DNA of 64,000 bases from Methanobacterium formicicum DSM 3637 (GTDB lineage Archaea; Methanobacteriota; Methanobacteria; Methanobacteriales; Methanobacteriaceae). Positions 29,980-38,494 of the stretch are shown here, in pieces; position 1 is the first letter of the stretch; each line of letters begins with the position of its first letter. Position numbers and translations under genes: made by a program. Where the stretch lies: assembly GCF_000302455.1 (NCBI RefSeq), contig NZ_AMPO01000013.1, positions 18,043 through 82,042 of the forward strand, given 5' to 3'. Under the pieces are notes generated by a model. It was given only the letters and a program-made list of their open reading frames with translations. It searched no databases and was not told the DNA's origin.

Positions 29980-30570
29980 ATGCATGACGTTTTATTAGCT
30001 GGAATACTCAATCAAAATGTAAATCTTTTCTACATGATTAATGGTGGGATGGATAACATTGTATTTGATTTTATAATGCCATTAATCACTAATTTTGGAA
30101 GTATCATAGCTTGGGTTGTTATTTGCGGGTTGTTATTTGTCTTCGGTGGTGTGAAAGGGAAGAAGGTAGCTGTACTAGGATTGGTTGCTCTATTTGTTAG
30201 TAATGCTATCGTCTATTCATTGAAATTTATAATAGCTGAACCTAGACCTTTCCTGACTCTGCCTAATGTTGATCTTTTAGTTTATGAAAATGGATCTTAT
30301 TCTTTCCCTTCTGGCCACACTGCATCATCATTTGCAGCTGCTGTGGTAATAGGGCTGAAATACAAATTTAATTTCAGAGGAAAAAGTTATGGTTTGATTT
30401 ATCCGTTATTAGCTTTTGCAGGAGTTGTAGGGTTTTCCCGGATATACGTTGGTGTTCATTATCCTTTAGATGTTGCCTTTGGTGCGTTAATAGGAATATT
30501 ATCTGCTCTAATAGTTCTGAAACTGGAGAATACTGCTTTGGCAGACAAATTGCCGGGAGTAAATAGTTAG
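29980..30570 (+). CDS. PAP2-family phosphatase (membrane lipid phosphatase)
   Basis: The 196-residue membrane protein shows the three acid-phosphatase motifs of the PAP2 family: KFIIAEPRPF (about residues 82-91), SFPSGHTAS (about 108-116) with the catalytic His, and SRIYVGVHYPLD (about 154-165). Five or six helices surround them. Likely activity is dephosphorylation of a polyprenyl pyrophosphate or other lipid phosphate in the membrane, relevant to glycan or pseudomurein carrier recycling; this is inferred from the family. It lies just before the first integrase scar. Confidence 0.88.
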   Translation: MHDVLLAGILNQNVNLFYMINGGMDNIVFDFIMPLITNFGSIIAWVVICGLLFVFGGVKGKKVAVLGLVALFVSNAIVYSLKFIIAEPRPFLTLPNVDLLVYENGSYSFPSGHTASSFAAAVVIGLKYKFNFRGKSYGLIYPLLAFAGVVGFSRIYVGVHYPLDVAFGALIGILSALIVLKLENTALADKLPGVNS

Positions 30571-30624
30571 TAAGTAACTTAAATATCATAACTTGTTTTG
30601 TTAAATAACGTAAAACCATTATGG

Positions 30625-30950
30625 TTCACACAAATTATTCCCGAATTGCCAGGGGAAATCAGAGACACATATAAATCAAAAACTTAAAAAAACGTTTTTT
30701 ATGAAGCATACATCTAGTTGACCCTGATGAACTTAGAATAATCTATTGAAATATAGAACACCTATAATTCAAAGAATCCCGGGCAGGAAAATATTCACTT
30801 GACAAGTTCCGTGAATTATAAAGTCAAAAAAGGGGATTATGTGCTGAAGTTTCAAAGAAGAAGGAGTTAAATGAACTCAAGGAAAGTGAGGAGTTATTTT
30901 TTTTGAATTATTTTTAAATTAAATTTTCATATTACTTTTAATCAATTTGC
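30625..30950 (+). pseudogene. Integrase 3'-end scar 1 (decayed tyrosine recombinase)
   Basis: This stretch aligns by eye with the best copy at 46018-46372. Shared words are gccaggggaaatcagag, the LADPEELKK-coding area (gttgaccctgatgaactta), atagaacacctat, gggcaggaaaatattcac and the coiled-coil tail before a T run. The catalytic-domain part is mostly deleted. The frame is broken many times. It separates the PAP2 gene from the MarR/flavoprotein module. Confidence 0.75.
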
Positions 30951-31054
30951 GGAGATATAAACAAATTTTAAACTGGAAATTGGTCCTGAAATCACATTAT
31001 GCTTCAAAAAAAAGGTTTCGATTATCTTTTTCTTCAATAATTTAATAATCATAG

Positions 31055-31074
31055 TATATAATAATTATTATATA
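31055..31074. promoter_or_regulatory. Perfect 20 bp palindrome, candidate MarR operator
   Basis: tatataataattattatata reads identically on both strands. It lies about 100 bases upstream of the marR-type gene, within an AT-rich promoter-like stretch that contains a further near-copy (aaccattatatatgataa). MarR dimers bind such palindromes, often to repress their own operon. The low complexity of the sequence tempers confidence. Confidence 0.5.
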
Positions 31075-31172
31075 TAATAACCATTATATATGATAAATAC
31101 TGGTTACAACCAAATGGATTGGTTTAAAAGTTAGTGGAAAACTAACTTTAAAAATATTTTGGTGAATTAAAA

Positions 31173-31640
31173 ATGGAAAATAACTTTTATAAATGGTTAG
31201 AATCGCCTGAAGAAATGACAGGAATTTTATTTTGGAAAATTACTTATTTATGGCAACGTGAAATCAATAAAAATCTTAAAGATGTTGATCTAACTCACAG
31301 TCATTTTGCTTTATTATCTGGGGTGGCCTGGCTTGAAAAACAGGGCGACCCAATTACACAAATTAAATTAGCGAATTTTACTCAGACAAATGCCATGGTA
31401 ACTTCAAAAATTATTAGAACATTAGAAGGTAAGGGATTCATTGGAAGAACGAGTGAAGGGAAGGATTCAAGGGCTAAGTATCTTTACATTACTCCAAAAG
31501 GATCCACAACTTTAAACAAAGCTTTAATAATTGTTGAAAATACTAACAAGGAATTTTTTAAAGTACTGGGTCATGAGAAGAAACAATTTGATAAAAACTT
31601 ATTGAATATCTTGTATTCCAATTACGATAAAGGAGAGTAA
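31173..31640 (+). CDS. MarR family transcriptional regulator
   Basis: The 155-residue winged-helix protein has the MarR layout: an N-terminal dimerisation helix, SHFALLSGVAWLE, a helix-turn-helix (TQIKLANFTQTNAMVTSKII, about 75-95), and the wing with GFIGRTSEGKDSRAKYLYIT. The DSRA.. pattern at the wing is the family signature. MarR proteins are ligand- or redox-responsive repressors. The flavoprotein gene starts 5 bases after its stop, so it almost certainly controls that enzyme. The start is ATG 31173. Confidence 0.88.
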   Translation: MENNFYKWLESPEEMTGILFWKITYLWQREINKNLKDVDLTHSHFALLSGVAWLEKQGDPITQIKLANFTQTNAMVTSKIIRTLEGKGFIGRTSEGKDSRAKYLYITPKGSTTLNKALIIVENTNKEFFKVLGHEKKQFDKNLLNILYSNYDKGE

Positions 31641-31645
31641 AGATA

Positions 31646-32374
31646 ATGAGAATATTTGGATTTATAGGCAGTCCCTTAAAGAACAAATCAAATACTTACA
31701 CTTTGACAAAAATGATGTTAGACAAACTTCAAGATATTGATGGAAATTTAAAATATGACCTATTCACGGCAGAAGATGTGAATATAATGTCATGTAAAGG
31801 CTGTTGGTCTTGTATGAGTTCTGGATTCTGTCCGCTCGATGAACGTGATGATATGGGGGTTTTGAAGAAAAAAATGCTGGAATCTAATCTAATTATTTGG
31901 GGATCTCCAGTTTATGCTATGCAAGTATCAGGACAAATGAAAACTTTTCTGGATCGGTTAGCCCATTGGTACCATACACTAAGACTTGCAGGGAAACCAG
32001 GAGTAACAGTGTCAACAACTGCAGGATCGGGTTTAGAAGAAGTACATGGATATTTGAGGGTAGTGCTCAACGCAACAGGAGTAAAAGTAGTATCAACATT
32101 GGATACATTTGGAACACTTCCAGGAACGCTCGTTAATCATGAAAATGCTTTAAAGTCAGCAAATAAAGTAGCTTATGAAATATATCCTTTTTTAACTGGT
32201 GAAAAACCTATTACATCTGATAAAGGACTTGAAGAAACATTCCAGGCGAACAAAATTAAAGTCACCTACGGTGCTGAAGTATTGGTAGCGGATCGCAGAT
32301 ACTGGGAAGAAAATGGGATATTGGAAATGAACTCATTTAATGAATTACTCCAAAAAATCAAACAGAAATCCTAG
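31646..32374 (+). CDS. Iron-sulfur flavoprotein / NADPH-dependent FMN reductase family
   Basis: The 242-residue protein begins with a flavodoxin-like FMN site (GFIGSPLKNKSNTYTLTKMM). It has a compact cysteine motif CKGCWSCMSSGFC (about residues 51-63, CX2CX2CX5C), which is the pattern of archaeal iron-sulfur flavoprotein Isf holding one [4Fe-4S] cluster. WGSPVYAMQVSGQMKTFLDR is the second FMN-binding loop. Isf-type proteins transfer electrons and have been linked to oxidative-stress protection in methanogens. It is co-transcribed with the MarR gene, so an oxidant- or ligand-induced reductase is likely. Confidence 0.87.
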   Translation: MRIFGFIGSPLKNKSNTYTLTKMMLDKLQDIDGNLKYDLFTAEDVNIMSCKGCWSCMSSGFCPLDERDDMGVLKKKMLESNLIIWGSPVYAMQVSGQMKTFLDRLAHWYHTLRLAGKPGVTVSTTAGSGLEEVHGYLRVVLNATGVKVVSTLDTFGTLPGTLVNHENALKSANKVAYEIYPFLTGEKPITSDKGLEETFQANKIKVTYGAEVLVADRRYWEENGILEMNSFNELLQKIKQKS

Positions 32375-32411
32375 GTACTACTCCTGATGCATGTAAGAAG
32401 TATTGAGGAAA

Positions 32412-32735
32412 AATGATGATGCTTTATTTTCAAAAAATCAATCTAATGGTGACCATATGAGTACTGGGATTATTCAGTACTCCTACCGTGAACTGAATAA
32501 TTTCATTGGTTGGGTACCAGATGAGGGTGGGTTCTACAAGGCCACCAGTCATAGATGTGAAAGTTCTCACAACACTCAATTAATAAATCCCCGGAAATCC
32601 TGGAGCATATGAGGGGGGAACAAGTTAAAATTTATGGTAAGGAGGCATTACTTCTTAGCTGACCCTGAAAACTGAAAAAGGTTTACCTAAATTTATCAAC
32701 CAAAGACTCCCCTACCGGAAAATATTCACTATATT
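32412..32735 (+). pseudogene. Integrase 3'-end scar 2 (decayed tyrosine recombinase)
   Basis: The longest readable N-side copy: YSYRELNNFIGWVPDEGGFY, then KATSH, corresponding to the region before the conserved HxxR of tyrosine recombinases. After this the frame decays but still shows the ADP-loop region (ttagctgaccctgaaaact), ggtttacctaaattta, and ggaaaatattcac. The catalytic Tyr region is damaged. It separates the flavoprotein module from the minus-strand membrane gene at 32743. Confidence 0.85.
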
Positions 32736-32742
32736 CCTGGAA

Positions 32743-33171
32743 CTAACTTTTTTTATGTGTATTGATTACCATAATGCTCTTTAATGTACTCCTCAGCAAA
32801 CCCTGGATTTTTGCCAGTTCCATTGCTTTCCTTTTTTGATATTCTTGATCTATTTCATCATCTGTTTGACTTGAAGTTTCAGTGCTGGTAGATGCGCTGC
32901 TATCGTCAGATACTTCAGAATCTTTATCCTGATTAGTAGAGGATCTGGTTTTTGTGGCAGAATTCACTTGATTAGCGTTAGAACTTGGAGTGTCAGATGC
33001 AACACTGTTATTCGTGAGATTGCTACTAGAATTTGAAACATTTTGGTTTAGGGATTCATTTTGGAGAGTGGTGTTATTTACGGGTTTATTAAATGCATAA
33101 ACTGATAAAACTACTCCAATTATTACTAAAATTATTATAACTAAATTTAAAATATATTTTTTATTAAAAAT
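32743..33171 (-). CDS. Membrane-anchored Ser/Thr/Asn-rich surface protein with a non-canonical start
   Basis: The frame is open from codon ATT 33171 to the stop at 32743, about 142 residues. It begins with basic residues and a hydrophobic helix (YILNLVIIILVIIGVVLSVY), followed by an S/T/N/D-rich exterior and a charged helical end (DEIDQEYQKRKAMELAKIQ). A good ribosome site, AAGGTGA, lies just before ATT 33171, but no ATG, GTG or TTG occurs before the helix. Either ATT is used, or the start codon has mutated. An internal GTG at 32967 would remove the anchor and is unlikely. The function is unknown. Confidence 0.5.
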   Translation of the reverse strand: MFNKKYILNLVIIILVIIGVVLSVYAFNKPVNNTTLQNESLNQNVSNSSSNLTNNSVASDTPSSNANQVNSATKTRSSTNQDKDSEVSDDSSASTSTETSSQTDDEIDQEYQKRKAMELAKIQGLLRSTLKSIMVINTHKKS

Positions 33172-33274
33172 TTTATCACCTTCTTTTTAAGCGGATTCAC
33201 ATTCAGGGCTATTTTTAATATGGTAAAGTTATTCTTAAACTGCGCTGAAATAAATTATAAGTCATTTAACACTC

Positions 33275-34666
33275 CTAAACTGCCAGTTTTGTTTTATAGG
33301 CATAAACATTGACTGTGCCTTTAACTCCATTTCCTGAAATTACAATACTCTTGATGGCGGAATTATCTATGGTTAAAATTCCGTTTTTATCGGCCTGGTC
33401 ATTATCATGGAAGGTAACTCCTTCCGTGTAAATTATATTCCTATTATCCGGGGCACCCCAATGAGAAGTTACATTGGTGTTATATCCCGTTATTATCATA
33501 CCGTTAACACCTGCAAATGCTGGTGTCCATGATAAATTGTATTCTACTGTAGTCTTTGTTGTTCCGGGTGGTATAGCAACAAATGTACCTAATGTGCTTG
33601 ATGAATCTAATTGACTTGCATCATAAGACCCTATTAAAGTTTTTTCAGTGGTTACAAAATTATGGGGTGTGTTCTGGAGCAATATAACAGGTATTGCTAT
33701 GATAATAAGAGCCAATACTCCAACCAGGATTAAAGTCTTTTTTCTTTTTATAAAACTGCGTACATCAAAGTTTGAGCCCTCTGATTGCGTATCAGATGGC
33801 ATGTGTGTGGTATGTTTTAGAGTACCCCCGCACTGGCATTTTTCGAAATCTTCAGGGGATTCTCCAGCTTGTAATTGGTAATATCCTCCGCAGTTTTGGC
33901 ATTCTAAAAACCCAGGATCATCAGATAGATAAAATAACGCAGTTGATCTGAAAAGGTAAATGATTAGGTAGGGGATGACAATTAAAGAAACCAGAAGCAC
34001 ACCCACTATTTTAAGCTGGATTAAAACGAAAAGTGCCTCAATTAAAGCACCAATGAAAATTATGATTAAACAGATAATTCCAGTAACTATGTACCATAAT
34101 ATAAAATTCTTCCATCCAATACTGGAAATTTTATTAATTATTTGACGAAATTCAAATGCAGACTCCAGTTTACCGTAAAATGCCATATTTGATAAAGCCA
34201 TTAATAATATTGGGTAAACTATCAAAAAATACAATAATACAACCATGGATAAAACCACAAGAAATGTCGTAAGGGTATTAAATCTTAAAAAGCCAGAAGA
34301 AAGACCTAAAGAGATTGCGCTCACGACTATAATTAAAAATAATGGAATAAAATATATAATACGGACAAGAATCGCCTTGATACCGTTTATGATCATATCA
34401 AACCAATCATCAAAGTCAGGAAGTTCAGTAAAGCCAGCTTGTGATGACTTTAAAATTCTGATTTCGTAACCCTCTATCAATATTCCAAATAACAGTCCAA
34501 ACATGCCTAACATGCCTAAAAAAAGAGCAAGCCCAGTATTCAATCCAAATAACTGTGAAATAGATCTCGAAGCGGCTAAAGTTGTGATAATCCCTAAAAT
34601 TAGAAAACTCTTCCAATGTGAAAACGGATATCTAATAGAATCCTTAACAATTTCCCCAATTTTCAT
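33275..34666 (-). CDS. DUF4013 membrane protein fused to a zinc ribbon and an exterior domain
   Basis: The 463-residue protein has a multi-helix DUF4013-like region (about residues 1-250; MKIGEIVKDSIRYPFSHWKS is the usual start). A zinc ribbon follows (about 253-283: CQNCGGYYQLQAGESPEDF, then CQCGG), then one more helix (about 310-330), and then a beta-rich exterior domain to the C-terminus. The zinc ribbon is the same module found in the proteins at 34963-35469 and 42619-43206. DUF4013 proteins are abundant in methanogens and uncharacterised. The extra exterior domain is unusual for the family. Three minus-strand membrane genes lie together here. Confidence 0.78.
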   Translation of the reverse strand: MKIGEIVKDSIRYPFSHWKSFLILGIITTLAASRSISQLFGLNTGLALFLGMLGMFGLLFGILIEGYEIRILKSSQAGFTELPDFDDWFDMIINGIKAILVRIIYFIPLFLIIVVSAISLGLSSGFLRFNTLTTFLVVLSMVVLLYFLIVYPILLMALSNMAFYGKLESAFEFRQIINKISSIGWKNFILWYIVTGIICLIIIFIGALIEALFVLIQLKIVGVLLVSLIVIPYLIIYLFRSTALFYLSDDPGFLECQNCGGYYQLQAGESPEDFEKCQCGGTLKHTTHMPSDTQSEGSNFDVRSFIKRKKTLILVGVLALIIIAIPVILLQNTPHNFVTTEKTLIGSYDASQLDSSSTLGTFVAIPPGTTKTTVEYNLSWTPAFAGVNGMIITGYNTNVTSHWGAPDNRNIIYTEGVTFHDNDQADKNGILTIDNSAIKSIVISGNGVKGTVNVYAYKTKLAV

Positions 34667-34962
34667 TTATGAAACTCCCCCTAACAATCTGGCCTTGATT
34701 TACAGTTAATTGAATTAAATCCTCTAATCGTTCCTCAATTACCAGATTGGAGTGTTAAACATTATGGTTCTCGTAGAGTAAGCACGCCATTTAATACTCA
34801 CTGCTATTATGTGACTAAATTCGCGAAATGACCCTATAAACATTTCGTAAGTTTCATATATTTTTTTAATTAAAATAGCAATACATCTCAATTTGGGCAT
34901 ATCATAGGTTTATTGTCTGTGTTTATGGATTTTACTCTAATCTGATTCGTTTTAATACTGTT

Positions 34963-35469
34963 TTATAAATTTAAAAAGCAGGTAGCAACCATGTGCATAC
35001 TTCGAACACTGGATATGTCTGAAGCTGGATTAATGGTCGCTTGGCTGAAATAGGCCCTGTAAATGAGAAGTGCTGAAATACCAATTATGAAGATAGGTAA
35101 TACGGAAATGAGTAGCAATATTTTTCCATGCAATCTAGCCCGTTTATTGTTCCTCGTAATAAGATAAATGGCCAGTATAAACGATGCTGGCTAGAAAAAG
35201 AAAAATGCAACATAAGCTATTAATATTTCTGTTCCATACCGTTTATGCTCATATTCTTCTTCTGATAAATTGGATTCCCGAATCAAAGATTCATCAGCGC
35301 TTTGCACTAACTGCCCACCACATTCACACTCTGTGTCAAAATCTTTCCAGGATTCACCAGGTTGTAATTCGTAATATCCTCCGCAATTATTACATACTAA
35401 ATAACCGTTTAAAGACTTTCCCTCTCTCTTATTCCGCAGTCTCAGATTAATCTCATCATTGGAAACCAT
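34963..35469 (-). pseudogene. Zinc-ribbon membrane protein broken by one TAG codon
   Basis: The N-terminal 92 codons read a zinc ribbon (YLVCNNCGGYYELQPGESWK, then CECGGQL) and the first half of a membrane helix (ILIAYVAFFFF), then TAG at 35191-35193. The same frame continues for 75 more codons with two good helices (PASFILAIYLIT; ILLLISVLPIFIIGISALLI) and ends at TAA 34963-34965. This is therefore one gene of about 168 codons with a single nonsense mutation inside a helix. Pyrrolysine readthrough of TAG is not expected in Methanobacteriales. Start ATG 35469. Confidence 0.8.
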
Positions 35470-35519
35470 CTAATCATCCCTATAAGTAATTAAATCTTGA
35501 AAGAAAGAAACACATGCAT

Positions 35520-35864
35520 TTATAGATTTTCAGTTTTTTCATTGTTTAAACGGACTCTTAATAGGCTTGCAATATATCCTCCTACATATCCAAATATCAG
35601 GAAAGAAATTACAAATAAAAAGTAAGTGTTTTGTTTGGTTACTGTTCCATAGAGTACATAGGGTAAAGACCAAACCATTCCAAAAAATGATCCGTATACT
35701 GCTTTATTATTTTTCGATAAGAACGTAGCTATAAATCCGCCTAAAATAGCAAAGGGCACAATTAGTATTAAACTGTTTATTAAGGATGTACCCGGTAGAT
35801 TCCATGTAAATAAACTAACGATTATAATCGATATTATTATTGATATAACTGGATGAAATCTCAT
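35520..35864 (-). CDS. Small four-helix membrane protein
   Basis: The 114-residue protein has four hydrophobic segments (about residues 5-20, 28-48, 58-75 and 82-104) with short polar loops and a charged C-terminus (RVRLNNEKTENL). It resembles the glycine-containing DUF5518-type layout (FAILGGFIATFLSKN; FGYVGGYIASLL) seen also at 18757, but the match is loose. The start ATG 35864 lies in AT-rich DNA without a strong ribosome site. It is the last of the minus-strand membrane gene group before scar 3. Confidence 0.62.
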   Translation of the reverse strand: MRFHPVISIIISIIIVSLFTWNLPGTSLINSLILIVPFAILGGFIATFLSKNNKAVYGSFFGMVWSLPYVLYGTVTKQNTYFLFVISFLIFGYVGGYIASLLRVRLNNEKTENL

Positions 35865-35957
35865 TAAAAATACCCAAAAATAATGGGCAAAAAGTACTAT
35901 TTATTACTTTCTATTCATATTTGCATCAACGTGAATAATTTTACAGGACAGGATTCA

Positions 35958-36016
35958 GTACAATGTACTTCCTAGATGGCCCTGAAGAGTTAAAAAAAGG
36001 TTTACCTAAGGTTATA
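35958..36016 (+). pseudogene. Integrase 3'-end scar 3 (short)
   Basis: About 55 bases remain: tacttcctagatggccctga followed by agagttaaaaaaaggttta encodes YFLDGPEELKK, matching YFLADPEELKK around the catalytic tyrosine of the copy at 46018-46372. Everything before and after is lost. It lies between the small membrane gene and the EFR1 gene. Confidence 0.7.
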
Positions 36017-36064
36017 AAAAACCGGCTCCGACGGTTTTATGGATGGAGTGTTTTAGGTGGTTTT

Positions 36065-36937
36065 TTATTTTTTGGGAGTGGTCATGTCTGAAATTTTCAC
36101 TTCAGGGTGATGATAGCTTTTAGGTAGTTCACCATATCCATGTATGGCCTGTTGGGGGCACCATTTAATGCATGCCAGGCAATTCTCACAGTGGTGCTGC
36201 CATTCTGGCTTATTATCAACCATTTCGATATTATGAACTTTACAAACATTTAAACACGTTTGGCAGCCTGTGCAATGCTCATCAGTATGATAACTTCTGT
36301 CCATTAAGGGTATAATTTCATCCATTGTAAGATCTGCGTCTTTTGAAAGCTTTGCAGTACTTTTCATTGGATTTATGAAAAATGGTTTTAAATAATGGTT
36401 ATTCATCATTACACTCAAAATATTCAAAAACAATTTAATGAATGGGCCATCTCTATCAAACCCTCCTTCATTTTTCTCTTGGACCCGTCCCTGAATAAAG
36501 TCAAGTTTTTTCTCTTTCCAGTTATTGTAAAGTTTTGTTTTATTCTCAAATGGTTTCCTAAAAGCGTTTTGAGGCATTTGAACGCCAAATCCTGATGCAA
36601 GATGGCCACCGCGTGCTTTGATCATCTCATCCAGTATTTTCAGTGTGGAGCCGGACCCTCCACCATAGGTACATACTGCAAAAATGTATTTTGTACTTAT
36701 TTCATCCAGTTTCATGACAAATCGCTGGACAACCAGGGGAATGTTGACTGTTCCCAGATAATAAACTGGAAATACAATTCCAATTACATCGGCATCAGTT
36801 GTTATTCTTTTCTTATCCATCACGGAAGTTATGGATATTAAATTTCCTTCCATTCTCTTGGCAAGATCCCTGGCAACAACAAGAGAATTCCCTGTGCCTG
36901 AAAAATAATAAATTTCTGTTTTATTCATTATCATCAT
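36065..36937 (-). CDS. EFR1 family ferredoxin-flavodoxin fusion protein
   Basis: The 290-residue protein has an N-terminal flavodoxin-like domain (IYYFSGTGNSLVVARDLAKR, with the phosphate-binding SGTGNS) and a C-terminal domain with two [4Fe-4S] clusters: CTGCQTCLNVC (about 219-229) and CENCLACIKWCP (about 249-260). This is the EFR1 arrangement, an electron-transfer protein common in anaerobes whose partners are usually unknown. ATG 36937 gives the longest form; ATG 36928 (MNKTEIYYF) is equally plausible. It is the only gene between scars 3 and 4. Confidence 0.9.
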   Translation of the reverse strand: MMIMNKTEIYYFSGTGNSLVVARDLAKRMEGNLISITSVMDKKRITTDADVIGIVFPVYYLGTVNIPLVVQRFVMKLDEISTKYIFAVCTYGGGSGSTLKILDEMIKARGGHLASGFGVQMPQNAFRKPFENKTKLYNNWKEKKLDFIQGRVQEKNEGGFDRDGPFIKLFLNILSVMMNNHYLKPFFINPMKSTAKLSKDADLTMDEIIPLMDRSYHTDEHCTGCQTCLNVCKVHNIEMVDNKPEWQHHCENCLACIKWCPQQAIHGYGELPKSYHHPEVKISDMTTPKK

Positions 36938-36964
36938 CTCATGAGGATAAATTATTCAAGTTCA

Positions 36965-37117
36965 TTCGTTCCGGATTGGATATGGTCCAAATCAATTCGT
37001 TCTTGACTGGATAGGGTCCAAATCAATCCTTTTTTGAGTGAATGTGGTTGAAATCAATTTGTTCTTGGTTGGATATGATTCATCAATTCTCTTTTTTGGG
37101 TGGATATGCTCGAAATC
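36965..37117. repeat. Five imperfect ~31 bp repeats
   Basis: Variants of ttcttgactggatagggtcc followed by aaatcaa occur five times in a row between the EFR1 gene start and scar 4. The units vary in length (28-33 bases). They lie where the EFR1 promoter would be expected on the minus strand. Confidence 0.75.
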
Positions 37118-37240
37118 ATATGATGCGTAAGTACTCACAACACTCAGTTAACAGATGCCCGGAATGCCCTGGAAATCCGTGAGCACATGACTGGCCACAA
37201 GTTAAAAGAGTTGAATGGTGAGTTATAGACGTTATTTTTT
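37117..37240 (+). pseudogene. Integrase 3'-end scar 4
   Basis: Readable pieces are HMMRKYSQHSVN (the HxxR box of a tyrosine recombinase), then in another frame EHMTGHKLKELNGEL with the conserved GHK histidine box. The segment carrying the catalytic tyrosine and coiled coil has been deleted, joining GHKLK directly to the terminal ELNGE. The stop and a following T run are kept. Confidence 0.82.
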
Positions 37241-37306
37241 CAGCCTTTTTAATAAAATCTACTTTTTTAAAAAAAGAAGGGAATATAATTTCTTTATCAA
37301 AACGTT

Positions 37307-38293
37307 TTAATTTTGATAATTTATATCCTGTGTTGTTAAATAAGGGCATTTGATTACTTCATCACCATCCAATTCTTCTTTATGCATATTAACCGCATTT
37401 ATTCGGCTATTTCCATAATTTTTGTAATAATAGATGCCGTTTTCTTGATCCATACAAGCAGAGTAGGTTGTTTTTTCTGCCATTCCCTCTGTTAAAACCC
37501 CTGCTTTTACCATTTTCACATAGTCAAGCATGTGCATGCATTGGGTCACAGCACTGATATCATCTTCCAGAACTGGCATATGTGCTCTGGCATAGGCAAT
37601 TCTCACAAATCTTGAAACGCTATGCGAGTCTCCTGGTAGTCCCAGAGTACCAGCTCCAACACCATGAATTTGCAACAACTGGTCACTCCACTTGACTGGT
37701 TCAGGTTGATTAGGATTAATAGATATGTATCTGTTTAGATTCATCAAATGCCAGTCAAAGGTAGGTTGATTGGTCATTACTCCCACAGGATTATCATAGA
37801 CTGCGAGTTGTTCTTTAGTTTTTTCAACTACAATTGACGAACCAGTTTTATCAGTTATCATCCAGTGGAGTGTGGGAACTGGTGTCTGGTCATTTAAGGG
37901 CACATCTACTAAATCTATGTTAGAAAGAGCACTCTTAACTTCATCAATTGTATCGTAGTTAGAGACCACCCAGTAAATGAAGTCGTAGGGTGTGATATTT
38001 GTTTTTCCAGGCACTGGTTTTTCTTCAAAATGTGCGAATCCTTCAAAATTCAGACCAGCACAGACTAGTCCATTTTCATTCATGGCATCAACCATTGAAG
38101 GATGGTTGTCTATCACCGTTCCAATACCAATAATTGCTTTGCTGGTGATTTGCATATCTCCAGTAACTTTATCCTGGAGAAGGTAATTTCTCGGAAGAAT
38201 TATAGGATATTCATTTACATTATATGCTAAATCTAAATTTCGTCCAACAAAGTTATTTCCATCTTCTGTTTGTATACTAAATGTTGTACACAT
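37307..38293 (-). CDS. Choloylglycine hydrolase / linear amide C-N hydrolase (bile-salt-hydrolase-like)
   Basis: ATG 38293 has GGTGA upstream and leaves Cys2 as the N-terminal nucleophile after Met removal (MCTTFSIQ), the hallmark of this Ntn-hydrolase family. The residues matching the Clostridium perfringens bile salt hydrolase active site are all in place by number: Cys2, Arg18, Asp21, Asn82, Asn175 and Arg228. The enzyme, 328 residues, would hydrolyse an amide such as a conjugated bile acid, penicillin V or an acyl-homoserine lactone. Bile salt hydrolases are known from gut methanogens (Methanobrevibacter, Methanosphaera). It is the single cargo gene between scars 4 and 5. Confidence 0.92.
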   Translation of the reverse strand: MCTTFSIQTEDGNNFVGRNLDLAYNVNEYPIILPRNYLLQDKVTGDMQITSKAIIGIGTVIDNHPSMVDAMNENGLVCAGLNFEGFAHFEEKPVPGKTNITPYDFIYWVVSNYDTIDEVKSALSNIDLVDVPLNDQTPVPTLHWMITDKTGSSIVVEKTKEQLAVYDNPVGVMTNQPTFDWHLMNLNRYISINPNQPEPVKWSDQLLQIHGVGAGTLGLPGDSHSVSRFVRIAYARAHMPVLEDDISAVTQCMHMLDYVKMVKAGVLTEGMAEKTTYSACMDQENGIYYYKNYGNSRINAVNMHKEELDGDEVIKCPYLTTQDINYQN

Positions 38294-38395
38294 TTGATTC
38301 ACCCTATTTTTTTTTATTTTTTTAAATTTATATATTTTTTTTAAAGGAGGATTGAGTAAATAGGGGTATGTTTGGGCTCTAAATTTAAAACAGGG

Positions 38396-38455
38396 TTCAG
38401 GATGCATACTACCTAACAGGCCCAGATGGCCTGAGAAAAACTTATTTGAGAATAT
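38396..38455 (+). pseudogene. Integrase 3'-end scar 5 (short)
   Basis: gatgcatactacctaacagg continuing to cccagatggcctgagaaaa encodes DAYYLTGPDGLRKTYLRI and a stop, matching the EAYFLADPEELKKVYL segment around the catalytic tyrosine. Only about 55 bases are left. It lies between the bile-salt-hydrolase-like gene and the PQQ-propeller gene. Confidence 0.72.
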
Positions 38456-38494
38456 AAAATGATTCAAAGTTATAAATGAAAGAGTGAAAGCACT

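Noticed and set aside
32403..32612. 69-residue open frame on the + strand
   Set aside because: It is the readable start of integrase scar 2 (YRELNNFIGWVPDEGGFYKATSH) with no intact gene context; treated as a pseudogene fragment.
35191..35193. TAG as a possible pyrrolysine codon
   Set aside because: Pyrrolysine use is not expected in Methanobacteriales and a second gene in the zone is broken by TAA, so plain nonsense mutation is simpler.
36965..37117. Five ~31 bp repeats considered as a CRISPR array
   Set aside because: Units are contiguous and imperfect with no spacers of uniform length, and no cas gene is near.
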